A stretch of 64,000 nucleotides of DNA from Hemileia vastatrix (taxonomy: Eukaryota; Basidiomycota; Pucciniomycetes; Pucciniales; Zaghouaniaceae). The stretch covers positions 13,431,212 to 13,495,211 of the forward strand of contig JASXTE010000008.1 of assembly GCA_030280995.1 (NCBI GenBank), in the 5' to 3' direction. The translations under genes and the position numbers were made by a program. The notes under the pieces were generated by a model, which worked only from the letters and a program-made list of their open reading frames with translations, did not search any database and was not told the origin of the DNA. Shown one piece after another: positions 31,001-43,482 of this stretch. The stretch's first letter is position 1; every line of letters begins with the position of its first letter.

Positions 31001-33547
31001 AAGTATGTTAGAATGCCATTTGGCCCTAAAAATGCTCCTTCAGTTTTCCAGAAAGTTATGGATAACACTTTCCATCAAGAAATTATTGAAGGTTGGCTCA
31101 TGGTTTATATTGATGATATTATTGTTTTTTCTAAAACTTTTGATGAACATATAATTCACTTGAATAAAGTTTTCCAAAAAATGGATTAAATCAATATGAC
31201 CTTATCTTTAAAAAAGTGTAAATTTGGTTTTCAATCTTTGAAAGTCCTTGGCCATGTTGTGTCAGGCTTACAAATTTGTGTAGACCATAATAAAGTTGCT
31301 GCCATTCAAAATGTGAAAGCAACAACTTCTGTAAGAGAAATCCAAAGTTTTTCTGGTATGAGTGGCTATTATAGACAATATATTAAAAATTATCAGGTCA
31401 TAGCCTTGCCTCTTACAAAACTAACCAGAAAAGATGTTGCTTTTCTCTGGAATAATGACTGTCAGAAAGCTTTTAATACATTGAAAAGTTGCTTAATGAC
31501 AGCCCCTATATTGGCTCTTCCAGATTTTAACAAGCCATTTGTACTTTATACAGATGCTAGCTTTATTGGTCTGGGTGCTGCCCTTCACCAAAAGCAAATT
31601 ATTAATGATAAATCCTCAGAGGTTGTAATTTGTTATATTTCAAGAACCTTAAGAAATAGTGAATTGAAATATGGTGCCACTCAATTGGAGTTCTTAGCAG
31701 TTGTTTGGGCTCTTGAGAAACTTCATTACTACTTAGATGACCAAAAATTTGAGTTGGTAACTGACTGTAGTGCTGTGAAATCTCTCTTAAACCTCAAAAC
31801 ACCTAACAGACATATGTTCAGGTGGCAACTTGCTGTTCAGGAATACAGAGGAAGGATGACTATTATCCATAGGGCTGGAAATGTTCACTCTAATGTTGAT
31901 ATGCTCTCCAGATTGCCTCTGCCAAATAATGACTCCAATCCTGCTTATGTACCTGAAGATGATACTGTTCATATACATGGTATATTTATAGTTGATATGG
32001 AAGAAGAGTTATTACAGTTAATACTGGATTCATATGATAAAGATTCTGACTTAAATAAATTAGTTACTATTTTGAATGATCCTAAGAATGCTTCAATTCA
32101 AGCATTAATAAAAACTCTTCCTGCAAAGTACCAAAATGCTTTAAATAAAGGAAAGTTTTCTATTGAAGATGGTTATATATATTATAGAAGGAAGCTTACC
32201 AATGTAATTGTTATTCCTCCTTCAATGAAAGAAACTATCCTCAAACTTTGTCATGATGACATATTAGCTGGTCATTTTGATCTTAAAAAAACATTGATTA
32301 GAATCAAAAACACTGCATGGTGGGCTAATATGTCTGAAGACACAAAATTATATGTTGAATCTTGTGATTCCTGCCAAAAATCTTAAAGGTTAACAGGTAA
32401 GAGAGCAAGGTTATTACAACAAATTGAAGCACCTAGTGCTCCCTGGAAAATCATTAATATGGATTTTGTCACTGGTCTTCCTGTTGCAGGTAAAGACAGC
32501 TTTAACTCTTGTTGGGTAATAGTTGATAGATTCACAAAAATGTGCAAATTTATTCCAACCCACAAAGATTTATCCACAAAAGAATTAGCATTCTTATGGT
32601 GTTCTTACATGTTTAATATTATTGGTTTTCCAAAAGCCATTATCTCTGATAGGGATCCAAAATTCACTTCTGAGTTTTGGACCTCTTTGATGGATATTTG
32701 TGGCTGTGAGTTAAAATTGTCTACAGCTCACCATCCTCAGACTGATGGTCTAGCTGAAAGAATGATTCAAACTCTGGAAGATATGATTAGAAGGTATTGT
32801 GCCTTTGGTTTAGATTATAAAGACAATGACAGATTTACTCATGATTGGGTCACTCTTTTGCCTGGTCTTGAATTTGCATATAATAGCACTGTTCATTCTG
32901 TCACTGAGAAAAAGCCTTTTGAGTTTTGGTTAGGTTATGTCCCAAACACTCCTGCTCAGATTCTCAATAATAAATTACCTAAGTTGGAACTACACCCTGG
33001 TGTAAAATCTTTTATGCAAATGCAACAGCTATGCAGAAAACATGCTCAGAGTTGTATTGATAAAGCATTTGAATATGAAAAGAAAAGATGGGATAAATCC
33101 CATAAAGAATACACATTTAACAAGGGTGATGAAGTGTTGATCTCTACTTTCCATTTCAATTTACAAGGTAACCACAAATTAAAAGATCCTTTTGTAGGAC
33201 CATTTGTTGTTAAAAGAATGGTTGGGGATAATGCAGTAGAAGTTGTATTGTATTCTCCATATGATAGGAAACATCCTGTCTTTCCCATTTCTTTGCTTAA
33301 ACCTCATACTTCCAACAGTGACTTATTTCCAAAAAGAAGAGGAAGACCTAAGAAGAACCCTCAGGAAGTCACAGAAACAGCAGAAATTGATAAAATTCTC
33401 AATGATAGAATTATCACTTCTGAAAGAGGTACTGTATATTTATTGAGATATAAGAACAACTCATCTGAACATGATGCATGGATACCTGGCAAGGAAATTT
33501 CAAATCTGCCTGCTCTGTTGAAAAAATACAAAAAGAAAAAATCTTAG
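28055..33547 (+). pseudogene. Element 2 Gag-Pol polyprotein, two nonsense codons
   Basis: One frame of 1830 codons from the ATG that overlaps the ORF1 stop (ATGGTAA, 28055-28061). The long open frame reaching back to 27380 is explained under ORF1. Domains by residue from 28055: coiled-coil region ~110-240; capsid-like region from ~340 (NWPKLDQYPTFDG); zinc knuckle CYKCNKPWQKGHVC from 550; aspartic protease LDSGAGGS with Asp 663; reverse transcriptase with YIDD at ~1018-1021; RNase H with YTDAS Asp 1167; integrase HHCC (His 1400, His 1407, Cys 1437, Cys 1440); integrase core Asp 1470, Asp 1532, Glu 1568 (spacing D35E); chromodomain ~1777-1825. TAA codons at 31187-31189 (after reverse transcriptase) and 32384-32386 (after the HHCC finger) each differ by one base from the sense codons of element 6. 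Both are probably recent mutations, leaving the copy non-autonomous. Confidence 0.93.
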
Positions 33548-33559
33548 CATTTTTTTTAT

Positions 33560-33584
33560 TATTGTTTTTTTTAGAGTGAGGGAG
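33560..33584 (+). promoter_or_regulatory. Polypurine tract of element 2
   Basis: A T-run followed by AGAGTGAGGGAG lies directly before the 3' LTR (TGTCAG at 33585), the usual place for plus-strand priming. The same GTGAGGGAG precedes the 3' LTR of element 5 (56489-56497); element 1 has GTCAGGGAG (24287-24295). Confidence 0.65.
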
Positions 33585-34723
33585 TGTCAGCCAGGCTATT
33601 CCAGGAGTTCAGTAAATGAAATTTAAATTATAAAACCTTAAAGAGTGGGTAAGAATTGTATTTAATGAATATAACTTAATATTTTATTGCATAATGAAAT
33701 TATATAAGTATTTTATTATATACAAGTGTTACATTAAATTTATTGGTTATATATATTTTTATATACAGTTAAATTGAACATAATATAATATATTCTACAA
33801 ATAATGGCGCATTTATATGTATTTAATAATTATAAATTTATATTTAATTAATTGAAAAACATATATTATAATTATAAGTGTAAAATTGATTTATAATATA
33901 TTTAAATTAATTACTTAAATTTATATATTAAATAATACCTCTCATATGATACTAAACAATAATTAATGACGCTTCTTTTGACCCTTAATTGTGTTAGAAA
34001 AAACAAATAAATTAATTTGGACTAAATTAAGATTAATTGCATGTTTTGTTGCGTCAAATTATTTTTTGTTTCACTTAAAATGTCCTTTAATCAGACTATA
34101 CCATCTGTTTGGAATTATTTTTCTCATAGTTCCTATGTTCCAATCTTGTTTAGTTATTCACTATTTTCACTTACTGATTTGGGAATTAATGACGGGAAAA
34201 TTGGATTCTTAATTGGGGTTTTTAATTAATTGTTTCATTTTTTTCTCTATATTGTTATGTTTCATTTACTCTTTTGATATATTTGTTTTATTCCATTCTA
34301 ATCATTGTATTTACAAAGATAGTAGCGCTTCAGAGGACCCATTGCCTATAAAAGGGCCTTGGATAATCCCCTGTAGCCTCATCACTTATCACACACTCAA
34401 CAAATTAAATAACTATTTTATTACGTTTATATTTTTTTTATTAGTAATACAAATCTAATTAAAATTCTATACAACAAATTAAAGGTTGCTTTAAGTCTAA
34501 TAGTAATTAAAATTGTTTGCCGCGCAGAACCCTTACATTTAAAAATATTATTGTTAATAAAATCTAAGTTTTTGTCACCTCTCAAAGTTGCTCACCGTTG
34601 TTTCCCTCTCAAATAAATAAAATATATATTTTTGTGATTTATTTCTTTGTTTTCCCTTGTCCTCCTCCTTCTCTCCTCCTTTTTCTCCTATTTTTCTTAC
34701 CTCTTCTAGACGACTGACCGACA
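33585..34723 (+). repeat. Element 2 3' LTR
   Basis: 1139 bp ending CTAGACGACTGACCGACA, followed by ATAAC (34724-34728). Differences from the 5' LTR are scattered single substitutions. Confidence 0.95.
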
Positions 34724-34728
34724 ATAAC

Positions 34729-35377
34729 TATGAGAAAAAATATACTAAACAAATGTAATAATAAGATGGAAAGTGTTTAATTAAAACAAATAGAATTATT
34801 TTCATGCCAAAATTTATGTAAAAAATTTAATTTAGTTATAAAGAGAAGTTGATTAAGTTTTTTAACTACTTTCAGTAATTAATTTAATTGAAACAAATAA
34901 TTAACTTAATTGTAACTTATTTAAAGTGAGAATTTAATATTTATATATAAAATATGTGTTTTTATGTAATTTAGTAATTTTACTGACACAGTTAAGGGTC
35001 AAAAAAGCACCGAATATTTATGGATAATATTAAATGATGAGTTGGATTTAATATATAAATTCTATTAATTTATTTGTAATTACATTATAAGTTAAATATT
35101 ATTAAGCTTATAATATAATTATTAATTTATTAATTTTTTTAGAAATATTAAATACCTAGAAATTTGCCATGTTTTTATAGAATATGATATTTGTTTATGT
35201 AATAAAACTTATTTAATAATAAAATTAAATATAGTAATTATTTTATTTATTAAGAAAATATTTATAATTTTATAATTTAATAAAACAATTTATTGTAACT
35301 ACATAATGTTATTCCCTTACATGATTTCAGTAGCTTATTATATAAATTACTGGGCTCCTGAGATAGCCTAGCTGACA
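34729..35377 (-). repeat. Element 3 3' LTR, proximal part
   Basis: Resumes after the ATAAC duplication with TATGAGAAAAAATATAC and ends GCCTAGCTGACA. The internal end of element 3 follows (CTCCCTCACTCT, inverse of its purine tract). It includes GACACAGTTAAGGGTCAAAA at ~34984. Confidence 0.88.
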
Positions 35378-35409
35378 CTCCCTCACTCTAAAAAAACAAT
35401 AAAAAAATG

Positions 35410-38400
35410 CTAAGATTTTTTCTTTTTATACTTTTTTAACAGAGTAGAAAGATTTGAAATTTCTTTTCCAGGTATCCATGCATCATGTTCAGATGACTTG
35501 TTCTTATATCTCAATAAATATTGGATACCTCTTTCAGAAGTGATAATTCTATCATTTAGAATTTAATCAATTTCTGAAGTTTCTGTGACTTCCTGAGGGT
35601 TTTTCTTAGGTCCTCCCCTTCTTTTAGCAAATAAGTCACTGTTGGAAAAATAAGGTTTTAGCAAGGAAATGGGGAAAACAGTATGTTTTCTATCATATGG
35701 AGTATACAATACAACTTTTATTGCATTATCTCCAACCATTCTTTTAACAAAAAATGGTCCCACAAAAGGATCTTTTAATTTGTTATTGCCTTGTAAATTG
35801 AAATGTACAGTAGATATCAACACTTCATCACCCTTGTTAAATGTGGATTATTTATGGGATTTATCCCATCTTTTCTTTTCATATCCAAATACTTTATCAA
35901 TACAGCTTTGAGCATATTTTCTGCATAGCTGTTGCATTTGCATAAAAGATTTTACACCAGGGTGTAGTTCCAACTTATGTAATTTATTATTGAGAATTCG
36001 AGCAGGAGTATTTGGGACATAATCTAACCAAAGCTCAAATGACTTTTTCTCTGTGACAGAATGAACAGTGCTATTATAAGCAAATTCAAGACCTGGTAAT
36101 AGAGTAACTCAGTCATGAGTAAATCTGTCATTGTCTTTATATTCTAATCCTTAGGCAAAATACCTTCTGTTCATATCTTCTAGAGTTTGAATCATTCTTT
36201 CAGTTAGACTATTAGTCTGAGGATGGTGATCTGTAGACTACTTTAACTCACAACCACAAATATCCATCAAAATTGTGCAAAATTCAGATGTATATTTTGG
36301 GTCTCTATCAGAGATAATGGCTTTAGGAAACCCAACAATATTAAAGATGTAAATACACCATAAGAAAGCTAATTCTTTTGTGGATACATCTTTGTGGGTT
36401 TAATAAATTTGCACATCTTGGTGAACCTATCCACTATTACCAAACAAAAGTTATAACTGTCTTTACCTGCTGCAGGAATACCCGTGACAAAATTCATGTT
36501 AATGATTTGCCAAGGAGCATCAGGTGCTTAAATATGTTGTAACAATCCTGCTCTTTTACCTGTCAGTTTTTTAGATTTTTGAAAAGAATCACAAGATTCA
36601 ACATATAATTTAGTGTCTTTAGACATATTAGCCCACCAAGAAGTGTTTTTGATTCTGATAATGGTTTTCTCAAGATCAAAATGTCCTGCTAATATGTCAT
36701 CATGACAAAGTTTTAAGATTGTTTCTTTCATGGAAGGATGAATAACAATGACATTGGTCAGGTTTCTCCTGTAATAAATATAACCATCTTCAATGGAAAA
36801 TTTTACTTGACTAAAAGTACTCTTGTACTTTGGAGGAAGAGTTTTGATCAATGCTTGAATAGAAGCATTCTTTGGATCATTCAAGATTGTAACCAATTTA
36901 TTTAAATCAGAATCTTTTTTGTATGAATCCAGAGTTAATTGTAACAGTTACTTTTCCATATCAACAATGTATATACCATGTATATGTACTGTATCATCTT
37001 CAGGTACATAGGCTAGATTGGATACATCATTTGGAAGAGGTAATCTGGACAACATATCATAATTAGAATGAAAATTTCCAGCCCTGTGAATAATAGTCAT
37101 CCTACCTCTGAATTCTTGAACAGCTAGTTGCCATCTAAACATATGTCTATTTGGTGTTTTCAAGTTTGAGAGGTATTTAACAGCACTGAAATCAGTAACT
37201 AGTTCAAAATTTTGATCATCTAAGTAATAATGAAGCTTTTCTAAAGCCCACACAACTTCTAAGCATTATAATTGAGTGGCACCATATTTCAATTCACTTT
37301 TTCTTAAGGTTCTTTAAATATAACAAATTACTACTTCTGAAAATTTTTCATTAAAATTTTTTTTTTGATGTACAACAGCTCCAAGCCCAATAAAACTTGC
37401 ATCTGTATAAAGAACAAAAGTTTTGATAAAATCTGGAAGGGCAAGGATTGGTGATGACATAAAACAATTTTTTAATGTATCTAAAGCTTATTGAGCATCC
37501 TCATTCCAAATATAAGCCACATCTTTTCTTGTTATTTTGGTAAGTAGTAAGGCTATGACTTGAAAATTTTTAGTATATTGTCTATAGTAGCCATACATTC
37601 CCAAGAAACTTTATATTTCTCTTACAGAAGTTGGTGATGGCACATTTTGGATAGCAGAAACTTTTCCTTGGTCAATGCTAATTTGTAAGCCAGAAACTAC
37701 ATGACCCAGGACTTTTAAATATTGAAACCCAAATTTACACTTTTATAAGGATAAAGTCATGTTAATTTCATCCATTTTCCAGAAGACTCTATTTAAGTGT
37801 TGGATATGTTCATCATAATTTTAGAAAAAAATATGATTTCATCAATATAAACCATTAACCATCCTTCAATATTTCCTGGTGAAATGTATTATCCATTACT
37901 TTTTGAATACTGAAGGAGAATTTTTAGGGCCAAAAGGCATCCTAACATATTTGAAAATTCCCGTATGGGTAGCAATTAGCAAAAAATTTTGGGAAGACTT
38001 CTCAACAGGTATTTGATTATTACCCTTATTCCCATCCAGACAGCTTATGAATTTTCCACCTTGCAATGTAGCATGTATAGAGCTAATTCTGGGTAAGGGA
38101 AAAAAATCATCCACAGTATAAGTATTCAAAGCTCAATAATCTCCACAAAGTCTAGCTTTATCCTACTCATAAGAGATTAAAACTGGAGAGATAACACAAT
38201 ATTTGGGTGTAACATCCACTTTTTCAATAATATTCATACATAGTAAAGTTGAGATATTATCTTCTATATCTTTCCTCTTTTTGGGAGAAACAGGGTAAGG
38301 GTTTTTTCTTTAGGCTAGGAGGTATTTCATCCAAATTTCAAGAAAATTAGATTTTCATTTCATCTTTAACCAATTCTAACACATGGGAACCATGAGCAAA

Positions 38401-40904
38401 ACCCATTGGGAAAGATGTTATTAAGGCTACTATTGAATATTTTTGAGTATCAGTTAATTGATAACCAAATGATCTGTTTCAATTTCAGACAATAATACAT
38501 TCATTTCCTCAGTTTGTCTGCCTTTAAATTGGATCAAAGAATGACAAGTTTTTAATAAGAGTGCAGAATGAATTTTAGAAGAATTTTTTTTTTAATTTTC
38601 TTTTCGCATTCATGCCCAAGGTAAAACAATTGTTTTCAGGATCTAATTTAATGCCAAACATGGTTGAAATGTCATTTCACATGATGAACCAATTGCTTAA
38701 ATTGTAATTTTTCATCACAACAAATTCAAAAATAGCTCTGAAAAAACCACCATTATATTTAAAGAATACAGTGGTTTTGTATTTACCATTTGTACATAAA
38801 ACTGAACCATAACCTCTACATTTTTCAGATTTTATAGTCAATAATTTGTTTTGATAATCCTTATCCACAGAAGTCAGTGCTTTCTCAGACACTACACTTC
38901 CTCCAGCACCAGAGTCAAGAATAACCTCAATATTTTTACCAATTATGATAACTGGTGCTCATTATGGTGATATAAAGATGGAACTGTCAGTAACATCTTT
39001 AATTACTTCAGCATAATATACAGAAGACAATTCAATATCACTATTATCAGACCAATTATCTAAATATTGGATAATCTTTCTTAAACTAGAACTTTCTGAG
39101 AAAACTCATGGTCATAAGAGATATTGCTATTACAGTCACTGAAGGAATCATCAATATCAGCTTGAGTATTCTCAGATTCCTCAGTTTGTTCAAAAAGATG
39201 AATTTTCTTGTCATAAATATGTCCCTTCTGCCATGGTTTGTTACATTTAAAACAAGTGTTTTTTGCATATTTCTTTGGTGCAACTGGGGCAGAAGGTCTA
39301 CCAGTTTTTTCTGGAAGTTTTGTGGAAGGCTTTTGATGGTCATGATAAGATTTAACAGGATAATTACTTGTTTCATACCTATGATTTAGTAGGACTTCAT
39401 TAAAGATATTAATAAAGGAAGAATTCTATCTCACATGCTCAGTCCTTGCCACAATCAATTCTCTCTGATAATTTTGTAATTTTTAGAGAATTTAATTTCT
39501 CCAAACATCATAATCCATTTTAGGATCCATGGCTTTAAGAATTTTTGTAATTTTCATAAGGAAAACAATAGTTTTTTCAGAGGAGGAGGACACATATTTA
39601 GCGTTCTCATATAATCTCTGCTGGGCAAGCCTAAATTTGGAACCACCAAATTGATTTTCAATCAATCTTTTCCATTCTTTCCAAGTATAATGTTGGTTGT
39701 CCAGTAAGACAGATTCATACCACATTTATGCTACATTGGAAAATAAAGAAATTAATTTAGAGACAATTTCTTCATCTGGTAATTCATAAGAGTTTTTCAG
39801 ATTATCAACTCTCTCAACATAGTGTTGCCAGAATGATGAAGAGTCACCATCAAAAGTGGGATAATGATCAAGTTTAGGCCAATTTTTCTGGCTACTGGGA
39901 TGGTCCATCTTTTGATTTGAATTATTTAACATTAATAATTATTTAAGTTTAGCCAGGTGTTCAGAAACTTCATTATTTACAGAAACAACTAGTTCATGAC
40001 CATTGAAAGATTTTTTGCTAGTAGCAAAAGTTTTTACAGACTCATTGTCAGTTTGTTTAATGGTTGAAATATGGGGAAGAAAAGAGCTTCTTTATTCAGG
40101 CCCCTTTCCTTTATTTTTATGCAATTTATGGGCAGAATATTCATGTACACCATAATGATTGACAGCTAAGGCAGAGAATTTTTTTTGTAGGTCAGACAAA
40201 GAATTTCTTATCCTTGGAGTTTCAGACATCTGGTCATTTATTTTTTCAAGGAATAAAACATTTCTGTCCTCAAAAACTGTGTATTTGGTACTCAGAGCTT
40301 GGAAATCAATTTTCAGCTTTTTCAACTCATTCTTTAGAGACTTAATTTTACTTTTCAAAGAATCATTCTTTTCAATAAGGGGTTTTAACTCACTCAAAGT
40401 TCTATGCAGATGAATATTTTTATCTGAGATAGCTCTATGATCACTTCTTATATGTTTTTGTTGGCTAATAACAATATTCAAAGTTTCTTTGATTTTAAAA
40501 TAGGATGTATCTTGCATAGAAGAGCTCACTTTATAATTTAAGTTCAAATTATTCAATCTATCACTCTCATCTACTAATACATCTCTCAAAATTTTGTCTT
40601 TTACAGAATTAAAATCAAGTGTATCTTTTAATATATCCTCAGAAGTTTTCTCAAGAAAGGTATAGACTTTAGGGGAAACAAAATCATTTTTATTTGCAAG
40701 AGAAGGATTAATTAAAGAAGTTGAGGTTGAATGTAAAGGTACATCATATGATAATTTACTAATTACATCATTAGGGCTACTCATTAAAGGAATTTGTCTC
40801 TTTATGGGTTTAACTGTTCTTTCACCATTATCCACAATATTACCTGTGGGAGATGATTTGTTATTATACATACCAACATGATTATCAAACAAATTACTTA
40901 CCAT
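35410..40904 (-). pseudogene. Element 3 Gag-Pol, decayed
   Basis: On the minus strand it starts at the ATG of ATGGTAA (40904-40898) and ends at TAG (35412-35410). The N-terminal 270 codons are open (MVSNLFDNHVGMYNNKSS, with a long coiled coil). Then come the capsid-like region (~39870-39400), zinc knuckle (CFKCNKPWQKGHIYD, last Cys lost, ~39260-39215), protease LDSGAGGS (~38920), reverse transcriptase (~38270-37790, frame broken before the Y-I-D-D motif), RNase H (~37260), integrase zinc finger (~36700) and core, and the C-terminal region with Y-D-R-K-H (~35690). Stops and frameshifts occur in every domain, fewer than in element 1 and many more than in element 2. Same lineage as element 1. 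Confidence 0.88.
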
Positions 40905-41550
40905 GGCAAGGGAGGAAATTTCCCCTGTTCCTTCTTTCTTCTACCTCCCTGATAAAGATGGGCCTGAGGAGATTGATGATAGGTTTGTGTCCTGGATGGG
41001 CCAGGGTGTTGAGTTCTGGCTGATGAACATTCTGTTGGTAATGGCTCATCAAGTAGTCCCATTTCCACTGTTCCACTTGTAGAGTGTTTTAACTACTAGT
41101 GAAAGAGCTGGGTGCAAGATGGGGCTGAGGCTGAGGCTGAGGCTGAGAAGCTGGTAAAGGAGGAGGTTGAACCTGCTTGTGATTTAAGAGCTCCTGCATC
41201 TATTTCCAGAGTGTGTCTACTCTTGCCTTGTACTTCATCCTTTGTGCCTTCAGTTCTTTTTTATGGCTGAAAAGATTGTTTATTTGTTGCGTCGGAGGGA
41301 TCTATTTTATTTTTATACCCTTTAGAGGATTTTTCTTTTTTATCTGAGGCTTTTCTTCTTTCATAGTAGTTTGGTGAGGGGGTTTTCCACTTCTCTTGAC
41401 ATTTCTATGTCCTGAAGGGTATGAAGATTTTTTTTTAGCTGAAGAATTCTTGTAAGTTAATTTTGAAGAACTTACAGATTCATTATCAACATTCACATCA
41501 ATTTCATCTACATGAAGATTATCCATGCTGTTTACCAAACTACTGGACAT
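40898..41550 (-). pseudogene. Element 3 ORF1, decayed
   Basis: Starts MSSSLVNSMDNLHVDEIDV. The frame runs through KNPLKGIKIK to a stop, then continues as PPTQQINNLFSHKKELKAQ and a VDTLW coil segment. The linker has only a few CTGAGG (CAGCCT inverse) units near 41126-41150, against the ~970-bp expansion in element 1. EQWKWDYLMSHYQQN is intact. A frameshift follows, and the natural end PLPW-TAA is in a different frame. The GTAAGT donor after GAATCT and a CTTCAG acceptor are present, but splicing there leads to a nearby stop (DIEMSREVENPLTKLL), so an indel has intervened. Confidence 0.66.
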
Positions 41551-42234
41551 GAAACTGTGAATAAAAGATCAACTGGTTGTTAATGAATTAAATTTATATT
41601 TTCAATTTAAAAATAATAAAATTATTTCTTAAAATTTTTTTAAATTTTATTCAAAACATTAATTAATTAACAATAAATATGTAATACAAAAAATATGTAA
41701 TTACAAATGATATTATTAAGAAAATAACAATAGTTATTAAGGGACCAACTAAAAAGGTTCAATAAGTCAACAAAAAAATAGTTAATACCAAAAATTATGT
41801 TGGTAATATCTGGATTAAGCACTGAGTACTATTAAGGTCAACCAATAAATCAAAAAATTTTCAATAAAAATTAAGTCAATAATTTATTAAAAATTGTAAT
41901 GATCTTCTAGGACTAAGAGTATAACTGTATTATGGTCAACAAGGAAACTTTTAAAAAATGATGATCAATTACCCTCAGTGATTCTGAAATTAAGTCAAAA
42001 ACACTGTTATTGCAATAAGAATTTAATAATATATTTGAGAGGTGCAAAGGTTTACTTACTATAGTGATCAATAAATCACTTTAAAATATATAAAATTTAA
42101 TCTAATATAAACCAAAAGGGCTGAACCTAAGTTAAAAACACAATTGCGGAAAAAATTATGTGTTTTGCACTAGGTGGTCCGTGCGTTATGATGTTCGTTG
42201 AAAAAGGTGGTTGTTTTTTGGAAAGGCCTCCAAT
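41551..42234 (-). promoter_or_regulatory. Element 3 leader
   Basis: Minus-strand leader between the 5' LTR and ORF1. It starts ATTGGAGGCCTTTCC at the primer-binding position and includes GCACGGACCACCTAGTGC (~42182-42165) and the ACTATAGTAAGTAAACC block (~42060), as in elements 1, 2 and 6. No gene. Confidence 0.62.
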
Positions 42235-43477
42235 TGTCTGTGGGGTTTTTTAGAAAAAGGAGAGGAAGAAGAAGAAAAGTGAACAGAGGAGAAGGAAGAA
42301 CTAAAGGGGAACAACAAAAGAAAGAAATAAGGATAATAAAAATTATAAAATAATTAAACCAAAATAAGACAAATACAACAACAGTTTATGAGAAGTAACA
42401 CAACAATGAGTTTGAATTTATTGGTAAAAGATTTTAGTTTAAAGTAAGAAATTTATTCTTTGCGCCTCAATCAAAATTTATTATTAATAAGCTTAGAGAA
42501 ACCTTAAAATTATTATTGAGTATTAATATTAGAATTATAAAGCTAATAAGAATAAAAACTAATGTATTGTAAGTTTTATAAAAAATGTGTAATGTAAGTG
42601 ATGCCTGCTAAAAGGGAATCCTAAGATCTTTTTATAGGAAAAGATACCTCTAAAGCGCTTCAATTGTATTTAAAAAAGTAGAAATGGTGTGAAACAAAAG
42701 ATTTAAAAGAAATCAATTAAAAAATTCAAGTTGAGTGAAAATTTGAAACAACAAATTAAATCCATGAATAAGTAAATAATTTTCCCACCATAAAGTCCCA
42801 AACAATTAACTAATATAATGAGTAACTAAATGAGAATGAGACCATGAGAACTATGAGGAGAAATATACTTAACAAATATTATAATAAGATGGAAAGGGTT
42901 TAATTAAAACAAATAGAATTATATTCATGCCAAAATTTATGTAAAAAATTAAATTGAGTTATAAAGAGAAATTAATTAATTGTTTTAACTACTTTAAGTA
43001 ATTAATTAAATTGTGGCTTATTTAAAATAAGTATTTAATATTAATATATTAAATATGTGTTTTAAGTTATTTAGTAATTTTACTGAGACAGTTAAGGATT
43101 AAAAAGGTGCCCAATATTTCTGGATAATATTATATGATGATTTGGATTTAATATCTAAACTATATCGATTTATTTGTAATTACATTATAAGTTACATATA
43201 ATTAGGCTTATAATATAATTATTAATTTATTAATTTTTTTAGAAATATTAAATACATAGAAATGTGCCATGTTTTTATCGAAAATATTATTTGTTTATAT
43301 AATAAAAGTCATTTAATAATAAAATTGAATATAGTAATTATTTTATTTATTCATAAAATATTTATAATTTTATAATTTAATAAAATACTTTATTTTAACT
43401 ACATAATGTTTTTTCTTTACATGATTTCAGTAATTTATTATATAAATTACTGTTCTCCTGAGATAGCCTGGCTGACA
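42235..43477 (-). repeat. Element 3 5' LTR
   Basis: 1243 bp from TGTCTGTGGGG to GCCTGGCTGACA on the plus strand. It contains the inverse promoter ATCTTTTTATAGGAAAAG near 42627 and AAGCGCTTCAATTG about 30 bases on. It is the uninterrupted counterpart of the split 3' LTR. Confidence 0.88.
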
Positions 43478-43482
43478 GTATC

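Larger units (their letters stand above)
25554..34723 (+). mobile_element. Element 2: young Ty3/gypsy chromovirus, structurally complete
   Basis: Flanked by a perfect 5-bp duplication ATAAC (25549-25553, 34724-34728). It has two 1139-bp LTRs, a primer-binding region, ORF1, Gag-Pol and a purine stretch before the 3' LTR. Only two nonsense codons interrupt Gag-Pol. It lies in the LTR of element 3, whose other LTR reads straight across this point (GACCATGAGAACTATGAG, ~42840). Confidence 0.95.
24943..43477 (-). mobile_element. Element 3: Ty3/gypsy chromovirus, inserted in element 1, split by element 2
   Basis: In minus orientation: 5' LTR 43477-42235, internal region 42234-35378, 3' LTR 35377-34729 plus 25553-24943. 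The target duplication is GTCTC (24938-24942) against GTATC (43478-43482), one base changed. Without element 2 and its duplicated target it is about 9.4 kb. Its two LTRs (1243 and 1260 bp) differ clearly more than those of element 2, consistent with an older insertion. Confidence 0.9.
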
